A stretch of DNA of 16,334 bases from Prevotellaceae bacterium (GCA_905371275.1 CAJPLH010000024.1:1-16334); one strand, 5' to 3'. Counted from the stretch's first letter, positions 1-9,502 are shown. Numbers and translations: made by a program. The notes: generated by a model not told the origin, from the letters alone.

Positions 1-12
1 GTAATATACAAT

Positions 13-2181
13 ATGAAGAGAACCCTCTTATCCGCAGCGTTGATTTGCATCGCACTTGGTGCAATGGCTCAGAAAGTAACCTCCCCCGATGGAAAGATGG
101 AACTTTCGTTTGCTCTCGACAATGGACGTCCTACTTATACGTTACGTGTTGATGGCAAAACGGTGGTTGCTCCTTCGCATCTTGGTTACCAGCTTAAAAA
201 GGAGAATGGTGAGAAGAGTACTGATTTTGATTGGAAACCTTCGCGCGCTACAGATAAAGAAGCTAGCAGAAAAGCAGACTTCTTTAGCGATTTCACCCTA
301 GAGAAGTTTGAAAATAACTCCTTCGACGAAACTTGGAAACCTGTTTGGGGAGAAGAAAGTAGCATCCGCAATCATTATAATGAGTTGCTCGTGCAATTGA
401 AGCAAACAAAGAACAATCGTTTTCTCAACATTCGTTTCCGCTTGTTTGATGATGGTCTCGGTTTTCGCTACGAATTTCCTGACCAAAAGAATTTGACTTA
501 TTTCGTTGTCGCTGAAGAACTCACAGAATTTGCCATGACAGGCAATCACACTGCTTGGTGGGTGGCTGGCGACTACGATACGCAAGAATACAATTATCAG
601 ACTACGAAATTGTCTGAAATTAGGGGGAGAATGAAACGTGCCATCTCTGAGAATGCATCTAGTACTCCCATAGGTCCAACAACAGTGCAGACGGCTTTGC
701 AAATGCGCACTGACGATGGCCTTTATCTCAATCTTCATGAGGCTGCTTGTACTGATTATCCCACGATGCACCTCACCTATCAAGAAAACAACAACACCTT
801 CGTGAGTCATCTCACCCCCGATGCACGAGGCGATAAAGGTTATCTCCAAACACCAACAGTGTCTCCTTGGCGCACGGTGATTGTGGGACGTAAGGCTACC
901 GATATTCTTGCGAGCCGCATCACCTTGAATCTCAACGAACCTTCCAAAATTGAAGATACTTCGTGGATTCATCCTGTGAAATATGTTGGCGTATGGTGGG
1001 ATATGATTACCGGTCGTGGCAAGTGGGCTTATACTGATTCCGTTTCTAGTGTGCAGTTGGGTAAAACCGATTATTCTAAATTGCCTAGCAATGGTAAACA
1101 CTCTGCCAACACTGAAAATGTGAAGCGATATATAGACTTTGCAGCCAAGAATGGTTTTGACGCCGTTTTGGTGGAAGGTTGGAATGAAGGTTGGGAAGAC
1201 TGGTTCGGTCATCAGAAAGACTATGTTTTCGATTTCGTTTCTCCTTATCCCGATTTTGATGTTAAAGGGCTCAGCAATTATGCGAAAAGCAAGAATGTGA
1301 AGCTCATCATGCATCACGAAACCTCTTCGTCTGTTCGCAACTACGAACGTCATCTTGACAAGGCCTATCAATTTATGAAAGATAATGGCTACGATGCCGT
1401 GAAAAGTGGTTATGTGGGCGACATCGTTCCTCGTGGAGAACACCATTACAGTCAGTGGATGAACAACCACTACCTCTATGCTGTGAAGAAGGCAGCCGAT
1501 TACAAGATAATGGTGAATGCTCACGAAGCCACTCGTCCCACGGGACTTTGTCGCACTTATCCCAACTTGATTGGTAATGAAAGTGCGCGTGGCACCGAGT
1601 ACGAGGCTTTTGGGGGTAATGAAGTAAATCACACGACCATTCTTCCCTTTACACGATGCATCGGTGGCCCCATGGACTACACGCCTGGTATTTTTGTGAT
1701 GGACGTTTCAAAAATGAATCCAGAAAGCACCAGTCGAGTACGTTCCACACTAGCGCGTCAGTTGGCACTCTATGTCACACTTTATAGTCCATTGCAAATG
1801 GCAGCCGACGTGATTGAACATTACGAAGCGCGTCCCGATGCTTTCCAATTCATCAAAGACGTTGCCGTTGATTGGGACAAGAGTCTTTATTTAGAGGCTG
1901 AACCCGGTGAATACGTGGTCACAGCTCGCAAAGCAAAAGGCAAAGATGCCTGGTATATTGGTTGCACTGCTGGCGACAATGGTCACAAAACGAATATCGC
2001 GCTCGACTTCCTCACTCCAGGCAAGACCTACACGGCAACGATATATGCCGATGCAAAGGGAACAGCTTGGAACAAGAATCCTGAATCCTACGTCATTAAA
2101 AAGATAAAAGTGAACAACAAAACAGTACTCAAGAATCTTGTGGCTGGTGTAGGAGGTGGTTTTGCGATTTCCATACAATAA
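13..2181 (+). CDS. susB: SusB-type GH97 alpha-glucosidase, periplasmic
   Basis: This is a 722-residue glycoside hydrolase of family 97. It should release glucose from the non-reducing end of malto-oligosaccharides in the periplasm, after import by the SusC/SusD pair encoded next. A signal peptide ends around AMA|Q (residue 19/20), with no lipobox. The order is an N-terminal beta-sandwich (about 22-275), a TIM barrel (about 285-590) and a C-terminal beta domain (about 620-720). The four glutamates known from Bacteroides thetaiotaomicron SusB are visible with a constant offset of three: E436 (HHET), E505 (NAHEA), E523 (LIGNE) and E529 (RGTEYEAF). By family knowledge they are catalytic bases, a calcium ligand and the general acid, so this is the inverting glutamate-type branch of GH97. 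E192 may be a further calcium ligand. The length is close to the 738 residues of the reference. Only 12 bases precede the ATG, so its promoter lies outside the window. It heads the sus gene order. Confidence 0.95.
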   Translation: MKRTLLSAALICIALGAMAQKVTSPDGKMELSFALDNGRPTYTLRVDGKTVVAPSHLGYQLKKENGEKSTDFDWKPSRATDKEASRKADFFSDFTLEKFENNSFDETWKPVWGEESSIRNHYNELLVQLKQTKNNRFLNIRFRLFDDGLGFRYEFPDQKNLTYFVVAEELTEFAMTGNHTAWWVAGDYDTQEYNYQTTKLSEIRGRMKRAISENASSTPIGPTTVQTALQMRTDDGLYLNLHEAACTDYPTMHLTYQENNNTFVSHLTPDARGDKGYLQTPTVSPWRTVIVGRKATDILASRITLNLNEPSKIEDTSWIHPVKYVGVWWDMITGRGKWAYTDSVSSVQLGKTDYSKLPSNGKHSANTENVKRYIDFAAKNGFDAVLVEGWNEGWEDWFGHQKDYVFDFVSPYPDFDVKGLSNYAKSKNVKLIMHHETSSSVRNYERHLDKAYQFMKDNGYDAVKSGYVGDIVPRGEHHYSQWMNNHYLYAVKKAADYKIMVNAHEATRPTGLCRTYPNLIGNESARGTEYEAFGGNEVNHTTILPFTRCIGGPMDYTPGIFVMDVSKMNPESTSRVRSTLARQLALYVTLYSPLQMAADVIEHYEARPDAFQFIKDVAVDWDKSLYLEAEPGEYVVTARKAKGKDAWYIGCTAGDNGHKTNIALDFLTPGKTYTATIYADAKGTAWNKNPESYVIKKIKVNNKTVLKNLVAGVGGGFAISIQ

Positions 2182-2223
2182 ATTCACTCTTCAAAAAGAT
2201 ACAACATAGACATATGTGGAGCA

Positions 2224-2242
2224 ATTCCCTCAAGTGGGGAAT
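2224..2242 (+). other. Short hairpin between susB and susC
   Basis: The 115-base spacer between susB and susC holds a perfect 6-bp inverted repeat, ATTCCC (2224-2229) and GGGAAT (2237-2242), with a 7-base loop. No run of T follows, so it is not a convincing intrinsic terminator. It may be an RNA processing or stability element in the transcript. No exact TAnnTTTG promoter is visible in this spacer, so susC is probably read through from upstream. Confidence 0.35.
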
Positions 2243-2296
2243 GCGCGTCACGCAATTATCAATATAGGTTTTTCAAACTAAAAGTCTAAACCATAT

Positions 2297-5200
2297 ATGC
2301 ATAAGCAATTCAAGTCAGTAGGTCTTATGACGCTGTTGATGGCACTTCCTTCAGGTGCAATGATGGCTGCCAATGCTCCTTCAGAGGTGGCAACCGTGCA
2401 ACAACAGAAGTCTTCAGTAGCCAAGGGCTCTGTGAAAGACGCAAATGGCGAACCATTGATTGGTGCGTCAGTAATGGTGAAAGGTGCTGCTAACGGTGCA
2501 ACCGTTGATGCAGCAGGTAATTTCACCATCAAAGGAGTTAAAGTGGGTCAAACCCTCCGTATTTCTTATATTGGCTACGAAGGTCAAGAAGTGAAATGGG
2601 AAGGTCAGTCTCTCAACATCGTATTGAAAGAATCTAACAATAGTTTCAGTGAAGCTGTTGTCATCGGTTATGGTGTTGCCAAGAAGAACGATATGACAGG
2701 TTCTGTGTCCGCCATTAAGCCCGATGAAAAGAATAAGGGTCTTGTGGTGAATGCACAAGACATGATCCAAGGTAAAATCGCCGGTGTAAACGTTACCACA
2801 AGTAGCGGTACTCCTGGTGCTGGTGCAACCATCCGCATTCGTGGTGGTTCTTCTTTGAATGCTTCTAATGATCCGCTGATCGTTATCGACGGTTTGGCCA
2901 TGGACAACCAAGGTGTGAAGGGTCTTTCTAACCCCCTCTCTATGGTAAACCCTGCTGACATTGAGAGCTTCACTGTGCTTAAAGATGCTTCTGCAACTGC
3001 TATCTATGGTAGCCGTGGTTCTAATGGTGTAATCATCATCACCACCAAGAAAGGTCGCAAAGGTGCTCAGTTGAAGGTGAGCTACAACGGAAGTATGTCT
3101 GTCAACCAAAAGCGCCGTGTGCAAGAGGTAATGTCTGGGGATCAGTTTGTAGAGTTCGTGAAGACCTACTATGGAGAAGGTTCTGACGCCTACAAAGCCT
3201 TGGGTGTGATGGAAGATGGAAAGCAAAAGTTCTACAACACCGATTGGCAGAAAGAAATCTATCGTACCGCTTTGTCGTTTGATAATAACGTGACGGTGAC
3301 GGGTAGTGTGAAGAATGTGCCTTTCCGTGCGAGCGTTGGTGCTACCAACCAAGAAGGTATTCTCCGTACTTCTGACTTCAATCGCTATACTGCAAGTTTG
3401 AACGTAAATCCCTCATTGCTTGATGATCATTTGAAGGTAAATCTTAGCGCAAAGTATATGTTTGCTAAGACGGTCTATGCAGATGGTGGTGCAATGGGTG
3501 CAGCATTGGGCATGGATCCAACTAAGCCTGTTCGTACTTCTGATCCTCGCTTTAAGAACTTTGGTGGTTATTACCAATGGTTGCAAGAGGGTAGTGTGCT
3601 TAAGGATAGCAAGTGGCCTGAAACAAAAATCGACCTTGCCACAGCTAACCCTCTGTCAATGATCGACTTGAAGAACGATGTGGCTAAGTCTAATGCTTTT
3701 GTTGGAAACTTAGAATTAGACTATCAAGTGCATGGTTTGAAGGATTTGCGCCTTCATATGAACCTTGGTGCTGACGTTTCAGGCGGTCGTCAAGATACAG
3801 AGATTAGTCCTGCTTCTGGTACAAATACTTATTATGGCTATTCTGGCTGGGAGAAAATCAATAAATACAATCTCTCCTACAATGCTTATGCACAATATAC
3901 CAAGGATTTCAGCAAGACACAGCATTTCGATGTGATGGCTGGTTATGAATGGCAACACTTCTACCGCGAAGGCTTCAGCAAAGGTTCTGGTTTCTATCCT
4001 CAAACAAACGATGTTGAAAATCTTCGTGGCAAGGTTTATCAACCTAAGAAAGATGAATGGAAGACTGAAAACTATCTCGTAAGTTTCTTCGGTCGTGCCA
4101 ACTATTCGCTTGCTGATCGCTACCTCTTCACGGCTACTTTCCGTTATGATGGTTCAAGCCGTTTTGAAAACCACTGGGCAATGTTCCCCTCTTTCGCTTT
4201 CGGTTGGAAAATCAATAATGAGCAATTCCTCAAAAACGTAGAGTGGCTCAGCGATTTGAAATTGCGTTTGGGTTATGGTCAAACAGGACAGCAAGATGGT
4301 ATCGGTGATTACAACTATTTTGCTTCGTACAACACGAACATCGCAGCTGACTCATACTATCCTATCGTAGGTACCGGACACTTGGATTTGCCTAACGCTT
4401 ACAACCGCAAACTCAGCTGGGAAACTACAACAACCTATAATGGTGGTTTCGATTTCGGCTTCTGGAATCAACGACTCTCAGGTAGCATCGATTACTACTA
4501 TCGTAAGACCACTGACCTCATCAACACAGTAGACGTTCCTGCGGGTTCTAACTTTAAGAACCGCGTGAGCAGCAACATTGGTTCGCTCACGAACTCAGGT
4601 GTGGAATTGACACTTAACTGGAAGGCTATTTCACAAAAGGATTGGTTCTGGGAAATTGGTGTTAATGCTACCTACAACAAGAACGAAATCACTGAATTGG
4701 TGGGTGGTAATGCTGACAATTACAGCGTCCCAACTGGTGGCATTTCTGCAGGTACTGGTGGTTTCATTCAAGCGCACGCCGTGGGACATCCTGCCAGCAG
4801 CTTCTATGTTTACCAACAAGTCTATGACAAGAACGGAGTACCCCTCGAAGGTGTTTACGTAGACCGCAACGGAGATGGTAAAATCAATAACTCCGACAAG
4901 TATTTCTACAAGAGTCCTATGGCTCCTTGGACGGGTGGTTTCACATCGAAATTGCAATACAAGCAATGGGACTTTGGCTTTAGCCTCCGTGCTTCGCTCG
5001 ATAACTATGTTTACAATGACTTAGAAGCAGGTTCTGCCAACGTTTCTACAGTGTTTGGTAAGGGCTTCTTGAGCAACCGTCCTGTTTATAGTCTTCAACC
5101 TCGTTGGACTACAGAAGACAACGCCTTCTCTGATCGCTTCGTTCAGAATGGTTCATTCCTCCGCATGGAGAACATCACCCTAGGTTATTCTTTCGAAAAC

Positions 5201-5374
5201 CTCTTCAAAGGTGCGCGCTATCAGGGTGTGAATGGCCGTCTTTACGTGTCAGCTAGCAATGTCTTCACACTTACCAAGTATAAAGGAATTGACCCTGATG
5301 TCTTTGGCGGAATCGACAAAAATGTCTATCCACGTCCATTTACCATCTTGGCTGGTGTATCGCTCAATTTCTAA
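2297..5374 (+). CDS. susC: SusC-type TonB-dependent outer-membrane transporter
   Basis: This 1025-residue SusC/RagA-family protein forms the outer-membrane barrel that imports malto-oligosaccharides using TonB energy, with SusD as its lid. A signal peptide ends near residue 25. A carboxypeptidase-regulatory-like beta-sandwich follows (about 42-115, with the pattern VKDANGEPLIGASV). A TonB-box-like VVIGYG sits at 121-126. The plug domain starts near 130 and carries RIRGG (180-184) and the family signature starting LKDASATAIYGSRG at 228. The rest is the 22-strand barrel, ending in GVSLNF with the terminal aromatic residue expected of an outer-membrane insertion signal. An EF-hand-like loop DRNGDGKINNSD lies at 856-867, a feature common in this family and probably structural. 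It is followed 20 bases later by susD, as usual. Substrate (starch) is inferred from the neighbours, not from the porin itself. Confidence 0.96.
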   Translation: MHKQFKSVGLMTLLMALPSGAMMAANAPSEVATVQQQKSSVAKGSVKDANGEPLIGASVMVKGAANGATVDAAGNFTIKGVKVGQTLRISYIGYEGQEVKWEGQSLNIVLKESNNSFSEAVVIGYGVAKKNDMTGSVSAIKPDEKNKGLVVNAQDMIQGKIAGVNVTTSSGTPGAGATIRIRGGSSLNASNDPLIVIDGLAMDNQGVKGLSNPLSMVNPADIESFTVLKDASATAIYGSRGSNGVIIITTKKGRKGAQLKVSYNGSMSVNQKRRVQEVMSGDQFVEFVKTYYGEGSDAYKALGVMEDGKQKFYNTDWQKEIYRTALSFDNNVTVTGSVKNVPFRASVGATNQEGILRTSDFNRYTASLNVNPSLLDDHLKVNLSAKYMFAKTVYADGGAMGAALGMDPTKPVRTSDPRFKNFGGYYQWLQEGSVLKDSKWPETKIDLATANPLSMIDLKNDVAKSNAFVGNLELDYQVHGLKDLRLHMNLGADVSGGRQDTEISPASGTNTYYGYSGWEKINKYNLSYNAYAQYTKDFSKTQHFDVMAGYEWQHFYREGFSKGSGFYPQTNDVENLRGKVYQPKKDEWKTENYLVSFFGRANYSLADRYLFTATFRYDGSSRFENHWAMFPSFAFGWKINNEQFLKNVEWLSDLKLRLGYGQTGQQDGIGDYNYFASYNTNIAADSYYPIVGTGHLDLPNAYNRKLSWETTTTYNGGFDFGFWNQRLSGSIDYYYRKTTDLINTVDVPAGSNFKNRVSSNIGSLTNSGVELTLNWKAISQKDWFWEIGVNATYNKNEITELVGGNADNYSVPTGGISAGTGGFIQAHAVGHPASSFYVYQQVYDKNGVPLEGVYVDRNGDGKINNSDKYFYKSPMAPWTGGFTSKLQYKQWDFGFSLRASLDNYVYNDLEAGSANVSTVFGKGFLSNRPVYSLQPRWTTEDNAFSDRFVQNGSFLRMENITLGYSFENLFKGARYQGVNGRLYVSASNVFTLTKYKGIDPDVFGGIDKNVYPRPFTILAGVSLNF

Positions 5375-5394
5375 CCCTATTATAGCATAGTCTT

Positions 5395-7002
5395 ATGAAA
5401 CTATATATAAAATCCCTTCTTCCTGCTGCTGCTCTAGCACTCAGTTTGGGACTTAGCTCTTGCGTAGGTGACTTGGACGTAAAGCCCATCGATCCCAAGA
5501 CAAATATGACTGTTACTCCCGACAACCTCTTCAATAAGTGCTACGCCAATATGGCCGTAGCTGGTAATGGAGGTGCCAATGGTGATTCTGACGTTGACGG
5601 TATCGATGGCGGTACTTCTGGTTTCTTGCGCCAACTTTTCAACTCTCAAGAATTGACTTCCGATGAAGCAATCAGTGCTTGGGGTGACGAAGGTGTGCAA
5701 CCTCTCAATAAAAACCAGTGGAACTCAGAGCATCCCTTCCTTCGTGGTTTCTACTATCGTCTTTTCTTTGGCGTAACTGTTTGCAACCACTATTTGGAGG
5801 TGGCAAAAAATCATGATGCTACAATGACTGCCGAAGTGCGTTTCCTCCGTGCGCTTTATTATTACTATCTCATGGATGGTTGGGGCAACATCGGTTTCCG
5901 CACGACTGTAGGTTCAGACAAGCCTGCACAAATGAGCCGCGCTGAACTTTACAAATGGATTGAGTCTGAAGTGCTCGACGCTGAAAAGAACATGGCTGAG
6001 GCTAAACCCGAAAAGGACACTGAAGCGGGGTATGGTCGTGCTGACAAAGCTGCCGCATGGTTGCTCCTCTCTCGTCTTTATCTCAATGCAGAGGTGTATA
6101 CGGGCAAACCCGAATGGGAGAAGGCTAAGAAATACGCTAAGATGGTGATGGACTCACCTTACAAACTTCACACCGGAAAAGCAGTCAATGGTTGGACAGC
6201 TTACCAACAACTCTTTATGGGTGACAATGGTAGCAATGGAGCTTCAGAAGAAGCTATTCTCGCACTCTTGCAAGATGGTGAGAAAACCACCTCTTATGGT
6301 ACGACACTCTTCCTTATGGCTGGTGCATTCAACGATGATATGAACGATGGTCAGTTTGTTTCCGGTAACAACACCACTGGTAAATGGCAAGGTCATCGTG
6401 CCCGTCCTGAACTTGTGGCTAAGTTCTTCCCAGAAGGAGAAGCACCTAAAGACACCACTAAGGCTATACAAACAGCAGCTGGCGACGATCGTGCTTTGTT
6501 CTGGGGTAAGAAACGCACATTGAAGATCAGTGATCCCACTAAGTTTGTAGAAGGATATGGTGTAACTAAGTTCACGAACTATCGCACCGACAACGCAAAG
6601 ACCAAAAACACTTTGTTCCCAGATGCTGACTTCTTCTTGATGCGCGCCGCAGAAGCTTACCTCACCTTTGGTGAAGCTGATGCTCGTATCAATGGTGGTA
6701 CCACAACTGCTGAAGGCACAAAAGTCATCAACCAAGTGCGTGCACGTGCAGGTGCAAGTCAACTCACCAGTTTCTCTCTTAACGAAATTCTTGATGAATG
6801 GTCACGCGAATTCTACTTTGAAGGTCGCCGTCGCACTGATCTCATCCGTTTCGATAAATTTGGAGGAAACAATAACTACAATTGGGCTTGGAAGAGCGGT
6901 GTAATCACTGGTGCCAACTTCAGCAAGGATATGAATTTATTCCCCTTGCCGAATACGGAGTTGAACACCAATAAGAACCTCAAGCAAAATCCTGGCTATT
7001 AA
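5395..7002 (+). CDS. susD: SusD-type starch-binding outer-membrane lipoprotein
   Basis: This 535-residue RagB/SusD-family lipoprotein binds glycan at the cell surface and caps the SusC porin. The signal peptide ends in the lipobox LSSC with C23 as the lipidated residue. The following VGDLD is acidic, in line with Bacteroidetes surface-export signals. The N-terminal half is the TPR-like SusD scaffold (for example AEVRFLRALYYYYLMDGWGN). The C-terminal half carries the hallmark NQVRARAG and FEGRRRTDLIRF (475-486), and the protein ends KNLKQNPGY, typical of the family. Length fits the usual 500-600 residues. It lies 20 bases after susC and 21 bases before susE, which indicates co-transcription. 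Starch as ligand is inferred from the locus. The exact binding aromatics cannot be assigned without alignment. Confidence 0.95.
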   Translation: MKLYIKSLLPAAALALSLGLSSCVGDLDVKPIDPKTNMTVTPDNLFNKCYANMAVAGNGGANGDSDVDGIDGGTSGFLRQLFNSQELTSDEAISAWGDEGVQPLNKNQWNSEHPFLRGFYYRLFFGVTVCNHYLEVAKNHDATMTAEVRFLRALYYYYLMDGWGNIGFRTTVGSDKPAQMSRAELYKWIESEVLDAEKNMAEAKPEKDTEAGYGRADKAAAWLLLSRLYLNAEVYTGKPEWEKAKKYAKMVMDSPYKLHTGKAVNGWTAYQQLFMGDNGSNGASEEAILALLQDGEKTTSYGTTLFLMAGAFNDDMNDGQFVSGNNTTGKWQGHRARPELVAKFFPEGEAPKDTTKAIQTAAGDDRALFWGKKRTLKISDPTKFVEGYGVTKFTNYRTDNAKTKNTLFPDADFFLMRAAEAYLTFGEADARINGGTTTAEGTKVINQVRARAGASQLTSFSLNEILDEWSREFYFEGRRRTDLIRFDKFGGNNNYNWAWKSGVITGANFSKDMNLFPLPNTELNTNKNLKQNPGY

Positions 7003-7023
7003 TCACGTAAGCTCATTATTGAT

Positions 7024-8298
7024 ATGAATAAGATATTCGCAATGGGACTTGTGGTTTTCACAGCTACTAGTCTTTTCTCCTCCTGTGCTGACGATAGGGA
7101 GTCTAATCCCACTTTGGTGCAACCCACAGAGTTCCGTCTTAATACTCCTATATTTGCTAATCAAGTGCTTGATTTGCATAATTCCAAGAATCTCAACCTT
7201 GTGTGGTCACAACCCCATGTGACCGACAAGGGAGCACCTTTGGCGGGAGTTGGTTTTTATGCTGTGCAATTGTCTAAAGATGGTAATTTCAATACATCCG
7301 TGGCACAAGCTGAAGCCGACCAAACAGGTAAGGCGGTTGCTGACTACATTGAACTCGAAGAAAAGTATTACAATACTTCTGTTGATGTCAATGCATCAGC
7401 TTTGAACAAAGCTCTCAATATGCTCTATACTTGGGCTGACGATGCGGCAAAACCTGCAAAACTAGAGTTTTATGTTCGCGTTAACGCACATTTTGCAGGA
7501 GTCAACGCTCCCGTTCAAGATGGTAGTGTGAGCATTGCTTCAAATGTTGTGAAAGTACAAGTTGCTCCTTATTATGTAGAATTGAGTGATGCTCCTATCG
7601 CACTCGACTACATTGTAGGTAGTGACATCGCAGGTACTTGGAGCAACAATGTTGCAGATGCGGGTAATGGTCTTTTGCCTTTCTTCCCCATTGCTAACTC
7701 CAATTATGACAAGAAGACAGGTCTCGGTAGCGTAAGTTATACTGGTTACTTCCCAGAGAAAGGCGAGTTTAAGGTGTTCTCACCCACTATCTCCAAGGAT
7801 GGTAATAACTTTGCTTGGGATTTTGCCTATGTCGGTGTTGATGGTAAGCCTGGTACTGCACGTTATCGCGATGGTGGCGGTGATGGTCCTAACATCACAG
7901 CTCCTAAGGCAGGCTACTACACTATCGTTATTGACAACGTGAAGCATACCTTTACAATGACTGATGCTAGTGACAAAATCGACACTTCTAATAAGGGTAG
8001 CATTGGTCTTGTGGGCGACTTCAACGGATGGAGTAACGACCTCGTGATGACCCCTGCTTCTAAGTCGGATAAAGCTCCTAACCACGTTTGGAGTGCTGTC
8101 TTGAAGCTTGATGCACCCTCTGAAGTGAAGTTTAGAGCCAACAAGAAATGGGATTTAAATTGGGGTTCTTCTACAGTGCTTCGTTATGGAGTAGCCTCTA
8201 AGGGAGGATCCAATATGAAGATGAAGAAGGGAACCTACAAAGTTTACTTCAACGATCTCACTGGTGAGTATAACTTCATTCCTCAAGTAGCAAAATAA
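7024..8298 (+). CDS. susE: SusE-type starch-binding outer-membrane lipoprotein
   Basis: This 424-residue SusE/SusF-family protein sits directly after susD, the position of susE in the reference locus. The signal peptide ends in FSSC with C21 lipidated, followed by ADDRE, again an acidic surface-export signal. An N-terminal Ig-like SusE domain spans about 24-182 (it includes the VWSQP and FYAVQLSKDGNF strands). A middle beta-sandwich spans about 185-313 and a C-terminal one about 326-422. The last holds GLVGDFNGW with W336, a pattern seen in starch-binding SusE/F and CBM48-like folds. No catalytic motif is seen and none is expected: the family holds starch at the surface and affects the size of imported oligosaccharides. 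It is somewhat longer than the 387-residue reference SusE and shorter than SusF (485), so E versus F naming rests on position. Confidence 0.88.
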   Translation: MNKIFAMGLVVFTATSLFSSCADDRESNPTLVQPTEFRLNTPIFANQVLDLHNSKNLNLVWSQPHVTDKGAPLAGVGFYAVQLSKDGNFNTSVAQAEADQTGKAVADYIELEEKYYNTSVDVNASALNKALNMLYTWADDAAKPAKLEFYVRVNAHFAGVNAPVQDGSVSIASNVVKVQVAPYYVELSDAPIALDYIVGSDIAGTWSNNVADAGNGLLPFFPIANSNYDKKTGLGSVSYTGYFPEKGEFKVFSPTISKDGNNFAWDFAYVGVDGKPGTARYRDGGGDGPNITAPKAGYYTIVIDNVKHTFTMTDASDKIDTSNKGSIGLVGDFNGWSNDLVMTPASKSDKAPNHVWSAVLKLDAPSEVKFRANKKWDLNWGSSTVLRYGVASKGGSNMKMKKGTYKVYFNDLTGEYNFIPQVAK

Positions 8299-8306
8299 AA
8301 ACGGAA

Positions 8307-8370
8307 TTTCCTGATAGTCCTTTCCTAATTGCTTCTTCTGTAGAAGCATTTAGGGAGGACACTAAGGAAA
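8307..8370 (+). other. Long imperfect hairpin between the susE- and susF-position genes
   Basis: The 97-base spacer is mostly one folded element. A core stem GCTTCT (8331-8336) pairs with AGAAGC (8342-8347) around a 5-base loop. It extends outward through AATCC/GGGTT-type pairing with two G-T wobbles, small internal loops, and a closing TTTCCT (8307-8312) with AGGAAA (8365-8370). No T-run follows, so I read it as a processing, stability or attenuation structure rather than a full terminator. It would be in a position to set the level of the downstream lipoprotein relative to susC-D-E. Confidence 0.5.
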
Positions 8371-8395
8371 GTCATCTTTCTAACATTTTATTCTT

Positions 8396-9454
8396 ATGTT
8401 GAAACCTCTTTTCCTAGGACTTGCAATGACTACGCTTGTCGCTGCTTGTACTGAAGACTATACAGACTGGGCTAAACCTCAAACCCATCCTCAAGGTGAA
8501 TCAAAGAACCTCACTGCTGTTGTAGACAGTGTGAAAGCAATTGATATGAATGTGCTTGGAGAACAAAGTGAAGGTGCTAAGGTCGAAGTTTTGAAGACCA
8601 CTGTTACAGGTGCGCCTCGCTCTGCCTTTTCTCATCAAATCACTTTCACTCCCGCTGAAGGATTAGTGGGAGATCAGAATCCAACTATATTGGTTGCTGA
8701 CTCTTTGGGTAAAGTTTCTGTTGCAGACTTGCAAAACCTTGTTGTTTCTTATTATGGTAAGGCTCCCCGTCAACGTCAATTGACTGCGAAGGTCGTTAGC
8801 TTAGCCAATATCAATGACGAGGTATATCGTTTTGAATCAGAAACAGCTGTGCGTTTCACTCCAGTAGCTCAAACCTATTCAGAAACTATGGATGTGCAAG
8901 CAGGTGGCAAAACTGTGGCTAGCTTGGTAACCAAAGACTTTAATGGCTACTACGAAGGTTTTGTTCAAGTGGATGCACCTTTCACTTTGCAATATGCCCA
9001 TAAGAAGCAAACTGTTTCGTTGAAGGCTAACAGTTTCCTCTTGCTTGATGGAAATTTCGCTGCTGATGCCCAACAGAACATCACGGCTCCTAAAGCTGGA
9101 CTTTATTTGCTTCGTGCTGATGTCAAGAAAAAAGATGAATTTACGTTGACTCCTACAGCTATCACTCGTGTAGCAGTGGTAGGTTCACTCAATAATTGGG
9201 GTAACGATGGTCACACAGATACTCCAATGACCTACAATGCAACAGAAGATTGCTGGGAAGTCACTACAGACTTTGTTGATGGAGAATATAAGTTCCGCTT
9301 CAATGGAGGTTGGGATATCAACCTTGGAGGTTCATTGAACAATCTCACCTCTGGAGGTCCGAACTTGAAGTCAACCAAAGGTAAATATCTCGTTCGTCTT
9401 TACCTCAATCAACAAAACGGTAAGAATATTCGCGCTACGTTGACTGCGAAATAA
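8396..9454 (+). CDS. SusF-position SusE/SusF-family starch-binding lipoprotein
   Basis: This 352-residue lipoprotein is a second SusE/SusF-family member. The short signal peptide ends in VAAC with C18 lipidated, followed by TEDYTDW, an acidic surface-export signal plus the DW-x-x-PQ motif common after the lipobox in this family. An N-terminal Ig-like domain covers about 36-140, a middle beta-sandwich about 150-252 and a C-terminal module about 256-352. The last holds VAVVGSLNNWGND, which matches GLVGDFNGWSND in the preceding gene. Both proteins also share APKAG followed by a beta hairpin just before this module, so they look like diverged paralogues. It is much shorter than the 485-residue reference SusF and seems to lack one starch-binding module. 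A stop codon at 8381 in frame excludes an earlier start. Role: holding starch at the surface, no enzymatic activity expected. Confidence 0.85.
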   Translation: MLKPLFLGLAMTTLVAACTEDYTDWAKPQTHPQGESKNLTAVVDSVKAIDMNVLGEQSEGAKVEVLKTTVTGAPRSAFSHQITFTPAEGLVGDQNPTILVADSLGKVSVADLQNLVVSYYGKAPRQRQLTAKVVSLANINDEVYRFESETAVRFTPVAQTYSETMDVQAGGKTVASLVTKDFNGYYEGFVQVDAPFTLQYAHKKQTVSLKANSFLLLDGNFAADAQQNITAPKAGLYLLRADVKKKDEFTLTPTAITRVAVVGSLNNWGNDGHTDTPMTYNATEDCWEVTTDFVDGEYKFRFNGGWDINLGGSLNNLTSGGPNLKSTKGKYLVRLYLNQQNGKNIRATLTAK

Positions 9455-9465
9455 GTAAACCTATC

Positions 9466-9492
9466 ACGCATCCCTTACTAGGTGTAATGCGT
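9466..9492 (+). other. Minor hairpin just after the susF-position gene
   Basis: ACGCAT (9466-9471) pairs with ATGCGT (9487-9492), with an inner CCT/AGG pair around a TACT loop. It starts 11 bases after the stop codon and precedes the much stronger terminator at 9503. It may protect the 3' end of the sus message from exonucleases. Confidence 0.3.
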
Positions 9493-9502
9493 ATCTACCG
9501 CA

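Noticed and set aside
298..1632. 444-codon open frame on the - strand opposite susB
   Set aside because: It lies entirely within a clear GH97 gene, has no family features or signal, and is explained by the codon pattern of the sense strand.
2245..2280. Promoter-like TAGGTTTT before susC
   Set aside because: It misses the last base of TAnnTTTG and has no TTG about 20 bases upstream.
2468..3352. 294-codon open frame on the - strand opposite susC
   Set aside because: It mirrors the plug-domain region of SusC, is rich in H, T and I without domain likeness, and has no upstream signals.
4862..4897. EF-hand-like calcium loop in SusC
   Set aside because: DRNGDGKINNSD is common in SusC-type barrels and is probably structural, so it is not evidence of a special function.
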